64,000 nt of DNA from Ascidiaceihabitans sp034111945 (GCA_047626725.1 JBLHSG010000022.1:1-64000); one strand, 5' to 3'; positions 51,444 through 60,581 are shown, numbered from the stretch's first letter. Notes: generated by a model not told the origin, from the letters alone. Made by a program: numbers and translations.

Positions 51444-52561
51444 TTGATGCGCATCCTTTCAGGGTTGAACGTCATTTCAATGTCTTTCCACTGTCCGTAT
51501 TTGTCACTTGGCAAATTGTAGCCCGCACCCGCACAGCGAAGAATCGCGCGCCGTGCGGCCTCGAATGCTTGGTTTGCCGCCGATGAAGATCCGCCAGAAC
51601 TGCCGATCATGCGAATTGAACCGCTGTTGGGTTTACCGTTTTGCGCCATTGAAACCGACACAACCACGGTGGTTTGCAAGGCTTCGGAGGACAACGACCC
51701 GACATTCCAGCAGCTTGAGACTGCCACGCGCAACGCATCCTTTTCGCCCGCAGACAAGGGTGGTCCGCTGGGGGCTGCGGTTTCAGCCGGTTCAGCCAAT
51801 GCAGCAGCAAGCGCGTCGTTAATTGCGTCGCTGGTGTCCGCAGGTTCGCTGACGGTTGGGGTGCTTGGTGTCTCGGGCGCGGGCTGGGTTTCAGCCTGTT
51901 GCACGGGTGGTTTGGGGCGGCGCGCAGGTGGGCGCACGGAGGTTTCCGGCGCACTGGCGGGCTCTTCGGCCTCGGTCACGATCTCGGTTGCGGTTTCTTC
52001 GGGGGCGGTGGCCTCTTGGGTCTCTTGATCGGTTTCGCCAGTTTCGCCCTGCTCTACTGCGTCTTGTTGCACAGGATCAGGCGCGGCTTCTGGATCGGGC
52101 AGCACGACGGGTTCTGGCGCGACACGCACAGACGGGCGCGGCACGGGGCGGTCACTGATTTCTGGCACAGCCACGGCCACATCGGCGCTGGGTTGGTCCA
52201 AAACCGGGACGGTATCTGCAACGACTGTTTCTGGTGGCGGGGTTGTTTCGGGCGGTTCCGGTGTTGGATCAACCGTCGGGGTTGGCGCAACATCAGGGGC
52301 GTCTTGCGACACGGCGGTGTCCGCAGGTTGCGGCACCTCAACAGGGTCAGGGGCCACATCGGGCTGCACGGGCTGCGCCACATCGGTCGCGGATTGTGGG
52401 GATTGCTGGGCGGCGATCATCGCGGCAAATACCTCGCCCGAAATAACAGAAACCTCTGTCGCCTCGATCGGCAAGGGTTCGGCGCGAAACACGTTACCAA
52501 CCAGCAGCCAGCCGATCAGCACCACGTGCCCTGTCCCTGATATGATCTGACCTGTGTTCAA
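51440..52561 (-). CDS. tolA: Tol-Pal system inner-membrane protein TolA
   Basis: A 373-residue protein that spans the periplasm and uses the proton motive force through TolQR. A single N-terminal helix near 8-25 (GTGHVVLIGWLLVGNVF) is followed by a very long Pro-, Glu-, Val- and Ala-rich region with many PEP/PDP/ETP repeats, and a C-terminal domain with VAVSSCWNVGSLSSEALQTT and RRAILRCAGAGYNLPSD. The repeat region and family-like ends match alphaproteobacterial TolA. The frame opens at TTG 52561, which fits the family start NTGQIISG; no ATG lies near. Confidence 0.9.
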   Translation of the reverse strand: MNTGQIISGTGHVVLIGWLLVGNVFRAEPLPIEATEVSVISGEVFAAMIAAQQSPQSATDVAQPVQPDVAPDPVEVPQPADTAVSQDAPDVAPTPTVDPTPEPPETTPPPETVVADTVPVLDQPSADVAVAVPEISDRPVPRPSVRVAPEPVVLPDPEAAPDPVQQDAVEQGETGETDQETQEATAPEETATEIVTEAEEPASAPETSVRPPARRPKPPVQQAETQPAPETPSTPTVSEPADTSDAINDALAAALAEPAETAAPSGPPLSAGEKDALRVAVSSCWNVGSLSSEALQTTVVVSVSMAQNGKPNSGSIRMIGSSGGSSSAANQAFEAARRAILRCAGAGYNLPSDKYGQWKDIEMTFNPERMRIK

Positions 52562-52573
52562 AACACACCCGTT

Positions 52574-53047
52574 TTATTGATCTGAACCGTCAAGCGCGGG
52601 CCCACCGATGTCCGTCACCAAACCGATGTTGGAAAACCCGCCTGCATTCAACGCGCCCATGACTTGCATCACTTCGCTATAGGGCACCGCCCCGTCAGCA
52701 CGCAGAAACACGCGGTCACTGTCACGTTCCGCCGCGATCGCACGCAAGCGCACAACCAGTTCGGCGCGCGGCGTTTCGGTGGTCTGGATCTGGATCGACC
52801 CTGCGGCGGTGATGGTAATTGTCAGCGGTTCTTCTTGATCCGCGGGCAACGCACCGGCGGATGTTTTTGGCAATTCAACCGGCACCCCCACTGTCGTCAA
52901 AGGCGCTGCGACCATAAAGATGATCAACAACACCAACATCACGTCAACAAATGGCGTGACGTTGATTTCTGACATCGGACGCGCGCGGCCACCACGACGG
53001 CGACGGCGCGTTCCACCGGAGTCTTTTTGTGCGACACCTGCCCCCAT
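52574..53047 (-). CDS. tolR: Tol-Pal system protein TolR
   Basis: A 157-residue ExbD-type inner-membrane protein. An Arg-rich N-terminus (TRRRRRGGRARP) precedes MSEINVTPFVDVMLVLLIIF near 25-44, whose conserved Asp takes part in the proton channel with TolQ. The periplasmic part is about 100 residues. Three bases separate it from tolQ. Confidence 0.95.
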   Translation of the reverse strand: MGAGVAQKDSGGTRRRRRGGRARPMSEINVTPFVDVMLVLLIIFMVAAPLTTVGVPVELPKTSAGALPADQEEPLTITITAAGSIQIQTTETPRAELVVRLRAIAAERDSDRVFLRADGAVPYSEVMQVMGALNAGGFSNIGLVTDIGGPALDGSDQ

Positions 53048-53050
53048 GAC

Positions 53051-53746
53051 TTAGCCGTCCAACTGGCGACTAAGGATGGTGGCGAATTCGTCTGCAAAGG
53101 CTTCGTACCCGCCTAGAATGCGATCACTGTCAGCGTTCAGTTTGTTGTAAAACACAACCGCCGGGATCGCGGCCAATAGCCCCAAACCCGTCGCCAACAA
53201 CGCCTCGGCAATGCCGGGGGCAACAACCGCGAGGTTGGTGTTTTGCTGTTCTGCGATTTCGATAAACGCGTTCATGATGCCGATAACCGTCCCGAACAGG
53301 CCGATAAACGGGGCCGTTGACCCGACAGTCGCCAAAACAGACAGGCCTTTTTCCAGCTTTTCTGCTTCTTTTGCGATGGCCACATCCATGGATCGATCGA
53401 TGCGCGCGGTGGCCCCTGCGATCAAACCACCATCATCACGGTGCGAACGACGCCATTCCATCATGCCGGATGCGAAAATCTTTTCCGCCTGCCCGTCCGG
53501 GTCAGCGCCAATTTGATCAAACAATCCATCCAGCGGTTCACCTGACCAGAATTTTTCATCAAACGCCGCCGCTTCACTGCGGGCAAGGCGATAACTGATC
53601 AACTTTTGAACAATAACCGACCACGACCAAAAGGACGCGACGATCAAAATGATCATGACGATTTTTACGGTGAGTGTTGCGCGTGCGAATAAGGCCCACA
53701 TTGAGAAATCAATCTCATGCGCCAAGGCCAAGGTCTCTGCTTCCAT
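53051..53746 (-). CDS. tolQ: Tol-Pal system protein TolQ
   Basis: A 231-residue ExbB-type membrane protein that forms the proton channel with TolR. Three hydrophobic stretches are visible (TVKIVMIILIVASFWSWSVIV near 26-46, APFIGLFGTVIGIMNAFIEI near 142 and LLATGLGLLAAIPAVVFYN near 178). The GLFGTVIGI motif is highly conserved in the family. It begins the tol part of the operon, 97 bases after ybgC. Confidence 0.96.
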   Translation of the reverse strand: MEAETLALAHEIDFSMWALFARATLTVKIVMIILIVASFWSWSVIVQKLISYRLARSEAAAFDEKFWSGEPLDGLFDQIGADPDGQAEKIFASGMMEWRRSHRDDGGLIAGATARIDRSMDVAIAKEAEKLEKGLSVLATVGSTAPFIGLFGTVIGIMNAFIEIAEQQNTNLAVVAPGIAEALLATGLGLLAAIPAVVFYNKLNADSDRILGGYEAFADEFATILSRQLDG

Positions 53747-53843
53747 TTGCCTGCTCTCGTTGCGGTCAGTTTTTCGACCATCATTACGACGTTAGTTATC
53801 GTAACATAACGGGGAAAGCCAACATTACCGCGTCACGGCTGTG

Positions 53844-54233
53844 TTATTTGGCAAACGATGCGCGGATTTCCGCAGGAAGGCGGGTTGGTTTGCCCGCGGT
53901 GGTCATGCAGGCGGCGGTGACCTTGGCGCGGAAAATCACCTTGCCGTTCAATTCGACGGTTTGGTCAAAAACCCAGCGCACTGTGCCTTTGGCGTAATGA
54001 TCGGATTTAATGATCAACCGATCACCCAATCGCGCTGATCCCAGATAATCCGCCTCGACCCGCGTGACGGCAAACACGATGTCTTGTGCGCGCATGGCCA
54101 ATTGATCGACGCCAAGCTGTTCGACAACTTCGGAACGTGCCCGTTCAATGAACCGCAGGTAGTTGGCGTAATAAACGATGCCTGCCATATCGGTGTCTTC
54201 GTAATAGACGGTGACGGGAAATTCGTGGGTCAT
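53844..54233 (-). CDS. ybgC: Tol-Pal-associated acyl-CoA thioesterase YbgC
   Basis: A 129-residue hotdog-fold thioesterase. The active-site aspartate is D15 in the signature YEDTDMAGIVYYANYLRFIE. Relatives cleave short-chain acyl-CoA; the link to the Tol system is by gene order, as here. The ATG at 54233 overlaps the stop of the upstream unknown gene (ATGA). Complete length. Confidence 0.93.
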   Translation of the reverse strand: MTHEFPVTVYYEDTDMAGIVYYANYLRFIERARSEVVEQLGVDQLAMRAQDIVFAVTRVEADYLGSARLGDRLIIKSDHYAKGTVRWVFDQTVELNGKVIFRAKVTAACMTTAGKPTRLPAEIRASFAK

Positions 54234-54871
54234 TGTAAGGCTCCTACCCGGGCGGCCAATCGCATCGCATGTGTCGTATCCTGCGAAACCGCAGGCAACA
54301 CCGGATCGTAGGCGGCACGCATCAGCGCGCCGATTTCGGGGCGCAGCACAACTGTTTCACCAGCGATGGCCAGCGGTGATTGATCCATAAACGCGACGTC
54401 CGACCACAGCAGCATCGACTGCACCACCTGTGACAACGCCAAAGTATGCGCCGGTACGTCGCTTAGGTTTTTGTCCATGCGCAAGAACACAAATACGGCC
54501 TTGATCGCGCCCTGGTCATCAAACCGAAATACGCGGTACTGGTTGGCATCAACTGCTTTTAGGCGGCCCACCAACGGTTCAAGATCAGGCACCATATCGC
54601 CAAGGCGCGGCACCTCTAGCAGTTCGTCCCAATCGCTGAAAAAGAACCACATGAAATTGCTGCCAAGTTCAACATCGCCGTCCATCATCTCGTGACCGGA
54701 AATCTGGCACACGGCCTCGACGGCACCTTTGATCACCGACAGCGTTGCATCATCGACGCCAAAAACCACAGGCGCCAATGGCCGCCCCCACCGCGCAAAA
54801 GCAAAACTGCCATCACCACGGGTGAACAGTTTTTCAACGTCAGAAGGGTCCATTTTCATCTCGATTGTCAT
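54230..54871 (-). CDS. Conserved unknown protein between ruvB and ybgC
   Basis: A 213-residue soluble protein with no motif I can assign. It begins MTIEMKMDPSDVEKLF, contains FARWGRPLAPVVFGVDDATL near 25-44, NFMWFFFSDWDELLEVPRLGD near 72-92 and YRVFRFDDQGAIKAVFVFLRMD near 112-133, and has no signal peptide or membrane segment. The ruvB-unknown-ybgC order suggests operon membership: it starts 12 bases after the ruvB stop and its stop overlaps ybgC. I believe homologues sit here in other Rhodobacteraceae, but could not check. Function unknown. Confidence 0.82.
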   Translation of the reverse strand: MTIEMKMDPSDVEKLFTRGDGSFAFARWGRPLAPVVFGVDDATLSVIKGAVEAVCQISGHEMMDGDVELGSNFMWFFFSDWDELLEVPRLGDMVPDLEPLVGRLKAVDANQYRVFRFDDQGAIKAVFVFLRMDKNLSDVPAHTLALSQVVQSMLLWSDVAFMDQSPLAIAGETVVLRPEIGALMRAAYDPVLPAVSQDTTHAMRLAARVGALQ

Positions 54872-54883
54872 GTCGTTTCACAT

Positions 54884-55915
54884 CTATTCAAATAAATCGC
54901 CACGCGATTGCGGCGGGGCCATGCCCAAATGTATCCAAGCCTTTTGCGCCAGCATCCGGCCGCGCGGGGTGCGTTGGATCAAACCTTGTTGCAACAAATA
55001 GGGTTCGATCACTTCTTCTAAGGCATCGCGGCTTTCGCTCAGCGCCGCACTTAGGGTTTCGATGCCCACAGGACCGCCCTGATAGTTTTCGGCGATCAAT
55101 TTTAGATACCGGCGATCAGCACCGTCTAGACCCAAATGATCAACACCCAAACGCGTCAGCGCACTGTCAGCCAGCGCTTTGGTCACGCGCCCGTCACCTT
55201 CGACCACGGCAAAATCGACAACACGGCGCAGCAGTCGGCCAGCAATACGCGGCGTTCCACGGGCACGGCGGGCAATTTCGCGCGCGCCACCTTCGTCTGC
55301 GGGCGCACCTAATTTGCGGGCGTTGCGTTCTACAATAATGAACAGCTCGTCTTCGGTATAAAATTCAAGGCGCGTCGGGATGCCAAAACGGTCCCGCAAC
55401 GGCGTGGTCAACAAGCCCATCCGCGTCGTCGCACCCACCAACGTGAATGGCTGCAATTCAATCCGCACCGTGCGCGCGGCAGGTCCTTCGCCGATCACCA
55501 AATCCAGTTCGAAATCTTCGAGGGCGGGATACAGCACTTCTTCGACTGCGGGGTTAAGGCGGTGAATTTCATCGATGAACAAAACATCGCGCGCCTCAAG
55601 ATTGGTCAAGATCGCGGCCAGATCGCCAGCCTTGGCCAACACCGGCCCCGATGTCATGCGAAAGTTAACGCCCAATTCGCGTGCCATGATTTGCGCCAGC
55701 GTGGTTTTGCCCAAACCCGGGGGGCCGTGGAACAGCGTGTGGTCCATCGCCTCGCCGCGCTGTTTGGCCGATTGGATGAACACCTTGAGGTTCGACCGCG
55801 CCGTGGCTTGGCCGACAAATTCATCCAACGCTTGCGGACGCAACGCGCGGTCAAAATCCTTGGCCGTGTCTTCGGGCTGTTCTTGTGGGCGCAATGTTGG
55901 GTCAGGTTCGATCAT
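54884..55915 (-). CDS. ruvB: Holliday junction branch-migration ATPase RuvB
   Basis: A 343-residue AAA+ motor that with RuvA drives branch migration of Holliday junctions. The Walker A motif is FHGPPGLGKTTLAQIMARE near 60-78, Walker B VLFIDEIHRLNPAVEEVLYP near 108-127, and sensor and arginine finger regions follow in GATTRMGLLTTPLRDRFG. The C-terminal winged-helix ends PRGRMLAQKAWIHLGM. GTG 55921 is open two codons before, but ATG 55915 (MIEPDPTLRPQ) is preferred. Confidence 0.97.
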   Translation of the reverse strand: MIEPDPTLRPQEQPEDTAKDFDRALRPQALDEFVGQATARSNLKVFIQSAKQRGEAMDHTLFHGPPGLGKTTLAQIMARELGVNFRMTSGPVLAKAGDLAAILTNLEARDVLFIDEIHRLNPAVEEVLYPALEDFELDLVIGEGPAARTVRIELQPFTLVGATTRMGLLTTPLRDRFGIPTRLEFYTEDELFIIVERNARKLGAPADEGGAREIARRARGTPRIAGRLLRRVVDFAVVEGDGRVTKALADSALTRLGVDHLGLDGADRRYLKLIAENYQGGPVGIETLSAALSESRDALEEVIEPYLLQQGLIQRTPRGRMLAQKAWIHLGMAPPQSRGDLFE

Positions 55916-55964
55916 AAGCACATCTATGTCGTAACGCGGGGGGCTGTGCCAGAGGAAGCACCAC

Positions 55965-56618
55965 TTAACCCTTTGGCGCCAGCAATTTCAGGGAAGCACG
56001 AATAAGCACAGGCGTATCAGCGTCAGGGTTTTCGCCCGCCGCCTGCGCCACAGCGCCCGCCGCATCGCCCGGTCCATAGCCAAGGTTGCCCAGCGCCGAC
56101 AATGCCTCGGCCTGCGCGGATACGTTTTGAATGACCGGCGGGGCATCAGGCGTTTCGATGACTTCGGCGTCCGCGTCCCCCATGGCTTGGGCAATCGTAC
56201 CCCCCATGGCCATAACCGACGGGGCCTTGTCTTTTAGATCCAGCACAACGCGCTGCGCCGTTTTTGGGCCGATACCTTTGGCGGCTTTGACCGAATTCCA
56301 ATCGCCCAATGCAATCGCACGGCTCACACCATCAGTGCCCAGCGTGCCCAAAATCGCCAGCGACGCCTTGGCCCCGACCCCTTGCACAGACGTCAGCAAA
56401 CGGTGCCATTCTTTTTCCGCCAAAGTCGGAAAGCCGTACATTTGCATCAAATCCTGGCGCACCACCAAATCGGTGAACAACGCGCAGACCTGCCCCACGC
56501 CCGGCAATCCGGCCATCGTGCGGTCCGATACAAAAACGATGTAGCCGACGCCGCGCACGTCGATCAAAACGTGATCGGTGCTGCGGTAATCGATGCGACC
56601 TGTGATTTTTCCGATCAT
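55965..56618 (-). CDS. ruvA: Holliday junction DNA-binding protein RuvA
   Basis: A 217-residue protein that binds the four-way junction and loads RuvB. The OB-fold start IGKITGRIDYRSTDHVLID is standard, followed by the helix-hairpin-helix motifs LLTSVQGVGAKASLAIL and IALGDWNSVKAAKGIGPKTA. The C-terminal domain that touches RuvB has EALSALGNLGYGPGDAAGAV. The start ATG 56618 overlaps the ruvC stop; a longer upstream frame inside ruvC is rejected. Confidence 0.96.
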   Translation of the reverse strand: MIGKITGRIDYRSTDHVLIDVRGVGYIVFVSDRTMAGLPGVGQVCALFTDLVVRQDLMQMYGFPTLAEKEWHRLLTSVQGVGAKASLAILGTLGTDGVSRAIALGDWNSVKAAKGIGPKTAQRVVLDLKDKAPSVMAMGGTIAQAMGDADAEVIETPDAPPVIQNVSAQAEALSALGNLGYGPGDAAGAVAQAAGENPDADTPVLIRASLKLLAPKG

Positions 56619-57121
56619 GCGATGGCTTTCTTTAGGGCTTCGGCCAGACCGCTGGCGCCGCCGTGATGTGCGTGACAAATGGCGATCGCCAAAGCATCCG
56701 CCGCATCAGGGCCTGCAATCTTGACGCCGGGCAGTTGGATTTTGACCATATGTTCGACTTGTTTTTTATCGGCGTGGCCCACACCAACAACAGTTTTTTT
56801 GACTTTGTTGGGGGCGTATTCACCAACCGGCAGACCCGCTTGGGCGGGCACCAACATTGCGATGCCGCGCGCTTGACCCAGTTTCAGGGTGCCCGCGCCG
56901 TCCTTGTTCACAAACGTCTGTTCAACAGCCGCCGTTTTTGGCCCGTAGGTATCAATGACATCCGTTAGGCCCCAGTACAGCGACAACAACCGCTGCGCCA
57001 AATCATCGCCCGTGGAATGCACAATGCCGTTTGCGACGTGACTTAACCGGGGTCCATCAGCGTCGATGATTCCCCAACCCATGTTTCTTAACCCCGGATC
57101 AATGCCCAAAACGCGCACCAT
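56615..57121 (-). CDS. ruvC: Crossover junction endodeoxyribonuclease RuvC
   Basis: A 168-residue nuclease that cuts Holliday junctions symmetrically. The acidic catalytic residues are D8 in LGIDPGLRNMGWG, E67 in AAVEQTFVNKD, and the pair in the GPDAADALAIAICHAH segment near 138-153. It is the first gene of the ruvCAB group and overlaps ruvA by four bases. Complete and typical. Confidence 0.97.
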   Translation of the reverse strand: MVRVLGIDPGLRNMGWGIIDADGPRLSHVANGIVHSTGDDLAQRLLSLYWGLTDVIDTYGPKTAAVEQTFVNKDGAGTLKLGQARGIAMLVPAQAGLPVGEYAPNKVKKTVVGVGHADKKQVEHMVKIQLPGVKIAGPDAADALAIAICHAHHGGASGLAEALKKAIA

Positions 57122-57473
57122 CTACTGCTCCAACCTGATTTGTTGACTCTTTTTTTACTAAGTAGCACGAAACGCGAACATCCGCCAAGACCATTCGCAT
57201 GTGGTGCCGTTATGCTGCATTGCAGCGCAAAAACGACGCGCGGCATCCATAGGCGACCAAAACCACTCATTTGCGTCGTAAATCGACGGGGAATTGACGG
57301 TAATCCTGCCTCATTTTTGCCTTAGTTTACGGTGCGTTAACCTTGAATTTTCACCTATGCAATGAGTGCATATCGAACATGCAGAAACTGTGGTTGCTGA
57401 AATTTTGTGCACACCCTAAATGCCTCTCATCAAGACCGGACGATCCCGGCCAACATTCAAAAGGACTGCTACC
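57122..57473. promoter_or_regulatory. 352-base gap with divergent promoters of ruvC and the DUF1127 gene
   Basis: No gene is seen on either strand. It contains an AT-rich run TTTTTTTACTAAGTAG near 57150 in front of ruvC, and TATGCA-ATGAG-TGCATA, a perfect 6-base inverted repeat at 57356-57372, about 100 bases before the DUF1127 start. AAAGGA precedes that start. The inverted repeat could be an operator. Confidence 0.5.
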
Positions 57474-57683
57474 ATGGCAACTTTCACAACTAACCGCACC
57501 ACATTCGGCACTGCCCCAGTAGCAGCCCGTATCTCCGCAACCGTACACGCCGTTGTTGACGCCGCCGTTTCCTGGAACGACGCACGCATGACACGCAACG
57601 CATTGTCCGCATTGTCCGCACGCGAACTCGAAGACATCGGCCTGTCATACGCCGACATCGAAGCCGTTGCAGGCCGCCGCTAA
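57474..57683 (+). CDS. Small DUF1127 protein
   Basis: A 69-residue protein. The C-terminal half carries the DUF1127 pattern: ALSALSARELEDIGLSYADIEAVAGRR, here given as the segments SARELEDIGL near 48-57 and SYADIEAV near 58-65. The N-terminal half is Thr/Ala-rich. Small DUF1127 proteins bind RNA or regulators in the alphaproteobacteria and are often stress-induced. The ATG at 57474 has AAAGGACTGCTACC ahead; longer in-frame starts look non-coding. A strong terminator follows, so it is a single-gene transcript that is probably abundant. Confidence 0.85.
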   Translation: MATFTTNRTTFGTAPVAARISATVHAVVDAAVSWNDARMTRNALSALSARELEDIGLSYADIEAVAGRR

Positions 57684-57763
57684 AGTTCGAAATAACAGTC
57701 GTTCTCAAACAAATTGATTGGCAACAACGTCCTCCCTCGGTGTTGTCGCTTTGTTTGAAAAGA

Positions 57764-57803
57764 AAAACCGCGCGAAGCCATTCAGGCTCGTGCGGTTTTT
57801 TTT
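57764..57803 (+). terminator. Rho-independent terminator of the DUF1127 gene
   Basis: AACCGCGCGAAGCC and GGCTCGTGCGGTT form a long stem (minor mismatches) around ATTCA, followed by eight T bases. It is the clearest terminator in the window. Confidence 0.92.
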
Positions 57804-57861
57804 GTGTGTAGCGTTGGAAACTCGTTAAAACAGGGTTTGCAAAGATATGCCGCGACGCGCC

Positions 57862-58209
57862 TTAGCGCATCACTGGTCCAATCAATTGTGCAAGTGTTTG
57901 GGTTGCCGGATCTGCCTGCATCACCCACGCGCCGCCGCGTTCGATGACTGTGCCGTCCTGCAATTTGGCGACACGGTCCGCGTAACCCGCAGGACCAACT
58001 GACGCCAAAATAAGGGCTTTGAAACCAAACAGGCCCAACGTCAGCAAAATGATACCCTTAAGCGGAAAGCCACGGCGCGCAGTGCGGCGCGGTTTTACAA
58101 CGATTAATCCATCGTTGCGCATGTGGGTCGAATAGCCGTTGGCCATTTTGACATGTTTGCGCCCTAAATGGCGCAGGCGGTTATTAAAATGAAGCTTGGA
58201 ATCAACCAT
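57862..58209 (-). CDS. Small single-helix membrane protein, unknown function
   Basis: A 115-residue protein. The N-terminal ~45 residues are basic (LRHLGRKHVKMANGYSTHMR, IVVKPRRTARRG) and cytosolic by the positive-inside rule; one helix spans about 50-70 (LKGIILLTLGLFGFKALIL), and the rest should be periplasmic (GYADRVAKLQDGTVIERGG). I do not recognise a family. The start at 58209 follows ACGGAGGCTGCA, a good ribosome site; the upstream open frame to 58299 lacks one. It lies between the DUF1127 gene and prmA. Confidence 0.72.
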   Translation of the reverse strand: MVDSKLHFNNRLRHLGRKHVKMANGYSTHMRNDGLIVVKPRRTARRGFPLKGIILLTLGLFGFKALILASVGPAGYADRVAKLQDGTVIERGGAWVMQADPATQTLAQLIGPVMR

Positions 58210-58322
58210 TGCAGCCTCCGTAAAAAGATCAGCACCCCCACCAATCTCGTGCCTGTGATATGCCCTTGAAATGTGGCAAAATCGTGGCTTTTGGTTCAAA
58301 TGCGTCTAAAAACAGGCAGTAA

Positions 58323-59195
58323 TTAAGGCTTTTTCTTAAGCGTTAAGGTCGTCCATTCAACAATCTCTTCGCGGTGAACCAGATTGATGCCATTGCGTGC
58401 ATAAACCGCGACAATTTCATCGGCCTGTTCATTCAGGATGCCAGATAGAATCGCATAGCCGCCGGGCGCAAGGTGTTTGGCCATGTCGGGGGCCAACGCC
58501 ACAAGAGGACCTTTCAAAATGTTCGCAAATACCAAATCATAGGGAGCAGCGGCCAACAAATCAGGATGATCAAAGCCTGCGGCCTCAACTGCGATGACCC
58601 GTCCGACCAGATCATTGGCCGCGATATTCACCTCGGCCACGTCAACCGCGACCTGATCAATGTCGGACACCAGAACCGCATTTGGCCAAATGCGCGCGGC
58701 AGCCATGCCCAGAACGGCCGTTCCGCACCCGATGTCAGCCACGTTTTGACCGACAAAACCGTCATTGGCCAAACGATCAACCGCCCGCAAGCAGCCCAGC
58801 GTCGTACCATGGTGGCCGGTGCCAAATGCCATCGCAGCTTCGATGAGCAAAGGTTCGCAATCGTCGGGAACCTTGTCCGCGTCGTGGGATCCGTAGACAA
58901 AAAACTGACCCGCTTCGACAGGGGCCAATTCGCGGCGCACATGAGCGACCCAATCGGTTTCCGGCAATTCCGAAATCACAAACGGCTTGGCCCCCATTGC
59001 AGATGCCAGCAACATTAACGCGGTTTCATCCGGTGCTTCGGTGAAATAGCCGCCGACTTCCCACAGGCCCGATCCGTCTTCGACTTCGAACACGCCGATG
59101 CCTGTTGGTTCTGGCACCAACCGTTCCATCGCTTCGCCCAAGGCTTCGCCCGGTTTTTTGCCCATAAGTGTCGTCAAAGCGGTAAAGGTCGGCAT
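58323..59195 (-). CDS. prmA: Ribosomal protein L11 methyltransferase
   Basis: A 290-residue SAM-dependent methyltransferase that methylates ribosomal protein L11. The SAM loop VADIGCGTAVLGMAAARIWP is near 154-173, preceded by the substrate segment EAAMAFGTGHHGTTLGCLRAV near 118-138, and YDLVFANILKGPLVALAP near 220 carries the NIL motif. ATG 59195 has AGGAG 8 bases ahead; the preceding ATG 59198 overlaps the MATE stop and may serve too. The upstream frame to 59294 is inside the MATE gene. Confidence 0.92.
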   Translation of the reverse strand: MPTFTALTTLMGKKPGEALGEAMERLVPEPTGIGVFEVEDGSGLWEVGGYFTEAPDETALMLLASAMGAKPFVISELPETDWVAHVRRELAPVEAGQFFVYGSHDADKVPDDCEPLLIEAAMAFGTGHHGTTLGCLRAVDRLANDGFVGQNVADIGCGTAVLGMAAARIWPNAVLVSDIDQVAVDVAEVNIAANDLVGRVIAVEAAGFDHPDLLAAAPYDLVFANILKGPLVALAPDMAKHLAPGGYAILSGILNEQADEIVAVYARNGINLVHREEIVEWTTLTLKKKP

Positions 59196-60580
59196 CATCG
59201 GCTCCTGTATCTGTCGGGATTGGGATAGGGGCGCAGTTTTGCCACCTTGGCGTCGACTGCGCCGTTCAAGCCCGCCACATAACGCCAGCCCCACACTGCC
59301 GCAAGGGTGCCCATGATAATGCCTGCGACGGCCTGACCATAAATCACGCCAGCCGCGCCAAAACTAGCCGATAATACTGTGGCAGCAGGCCAACTGATTG
59401 CGCCGTCTTTTAACCAGTTCACCAACGTACTGCGCCCCGGTTTGCCCAAGTTGTTGAACGCCGCATTCGACACAAACAACGCGCCGACAAATACGAAACC
59501 ACCAACACCGATCGACGTGAATGCGCGCAGCACGTCTTCGCCCTGACCAGACAGCGCAAAGGCCGAGATAATCAGGTTTGTCGCACTGGCCAAAACCGCC
59601 CACATTAACAACGTGTAAAACAGGCAAAAGATCAACGCATCGCGGTAAGTGCTGCGCAACCGATCATACTGACCTGCCCCATAGTTTTGCCCGAAAATAC
59701 CACCAATCGCCCCTGAAAGCGCAAAAATACCGCCAAACGCCAAGACAGTCAGGCGCGCAACAACAGCCCACGCAGCCACCGCATCATCGCCAAACGGAGC
59801 CATTACAATTGTCAGAATATAGTTGCCAACAGGCGTCGACATTTGCGTCGCAATCGCCGGGCCCGCAATCACTGCAAACGGGATCAAAACGGCGCGAATT
59901 GTCGTGATATTCGGGCGCGTCACCAATGCAAATTTGTAGACCGCGAAATACACCGCCAGCCCCATTAAACAGAACCGGAACAACACCAAACCAATGCCAG
60001 CGCCATCAAGGCCCCACTCCAGATACAAGATCAGGATCGGGTCGATCACCATCAAGATCAGACCAGAGGTTAGCGTGACGTACATCGCCTCTTTTCCATA
60101 GCCATAAGCGCGCAAGGTTCCGGAGCAACTCAGCGAAATTGCCATCGGAATCAGCGACATGATCGTCATCGCCAAATAGCCCGCCGCGTTGTCAGCCGTT
60201 TGCCCCGTCGCCCCTGCCATCGTGACCAGATCGTGTCGAAAGAACAGAATTGCCAGCGCAACACAGCCCTGCAACATCGCAGAAATAGCCACGGAAGCGC
60301 CTGCTTGGGTACGGGCATGTTCATGTTCGCCGCGCCCTATGCTGCGCGAAATCATCGCAGTTGTCGCAATCATCAGGCCCACGCCAATCGACACGGAAAA
60401 GAACTGGATTGCATAGGCAAACCCGATGGCCGCGACCAATTCAGGCTGGCCCAGTTGCGACAACCACAACAGATTTGCCGCATCGACCAGAAACACAAAC
60501 GTAATGCCAAACGCGCCCGTGGCCGTCATGCGCACCACGTGTCCAAAGGTGGAACCAGTTAAAAAGCGCCCTTCTTGCAT
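59195..60580 (-). CDS. MATE family multidrug efflux transporter
   Basis: A 461-residue polytopic protein with about 12 helices. FGHVVRMTATGAFGITFVF at 12-30 and the MatE features LVAAIGFAYAIQFFSVSIGVG and RSIGRGEHEHARTQAGASV near 90-108 are typical; the second half repeats the fold (GIFALSGAIGGIFGQNYGAG near 283). MATE carriers expel cationic drugs or metabolites by sodium or proton antiport; the substrate is unknown. It overlaps prmA by one base and starts one base after the MFS gene stop. Confidence 0.88.
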   Translation of the reverse strand: MQEGRFLTGSTFGHVVRMTATGAFGITFVFLVDAANLLWLSQLGQPELVAAIGFAYAIQFFSVSIGVGLMIATTAMISRSIGRGEHEHARTQAGASVAISAMLQGCVALAILFFRHDLVTMAGATGQTADNAAGYLAMTIMSLIPMAISLSCSGTLRAYGYGKEAMYVTLTSGLILMVIDPILILYLEWGLDGAGIGLVLFRFCLMGLAVYFAVYKFALVTRPNITTIRAVLIPFAVIAGPAIATQMSTPVGNYILTIVMAPFGDDAVAAWAVVARLTVLAFGGIFALSGAIGGIFGQNYGAGQYDRLRSTYRDALIFCLFYTLLMWAVLASATNLIISAFALSGQGEDVLRAFTSIGVGGFVFVGALFVSNAAFNNLGKPGRSTLVNWLKDGAISWPAATVLSASFGAAGVIYGQAVAGIIMGTLAAVWGWRYVAGLNGAVDAKVAKLRPYPNPDRYRSR

Positions 60581-60581
60581 G

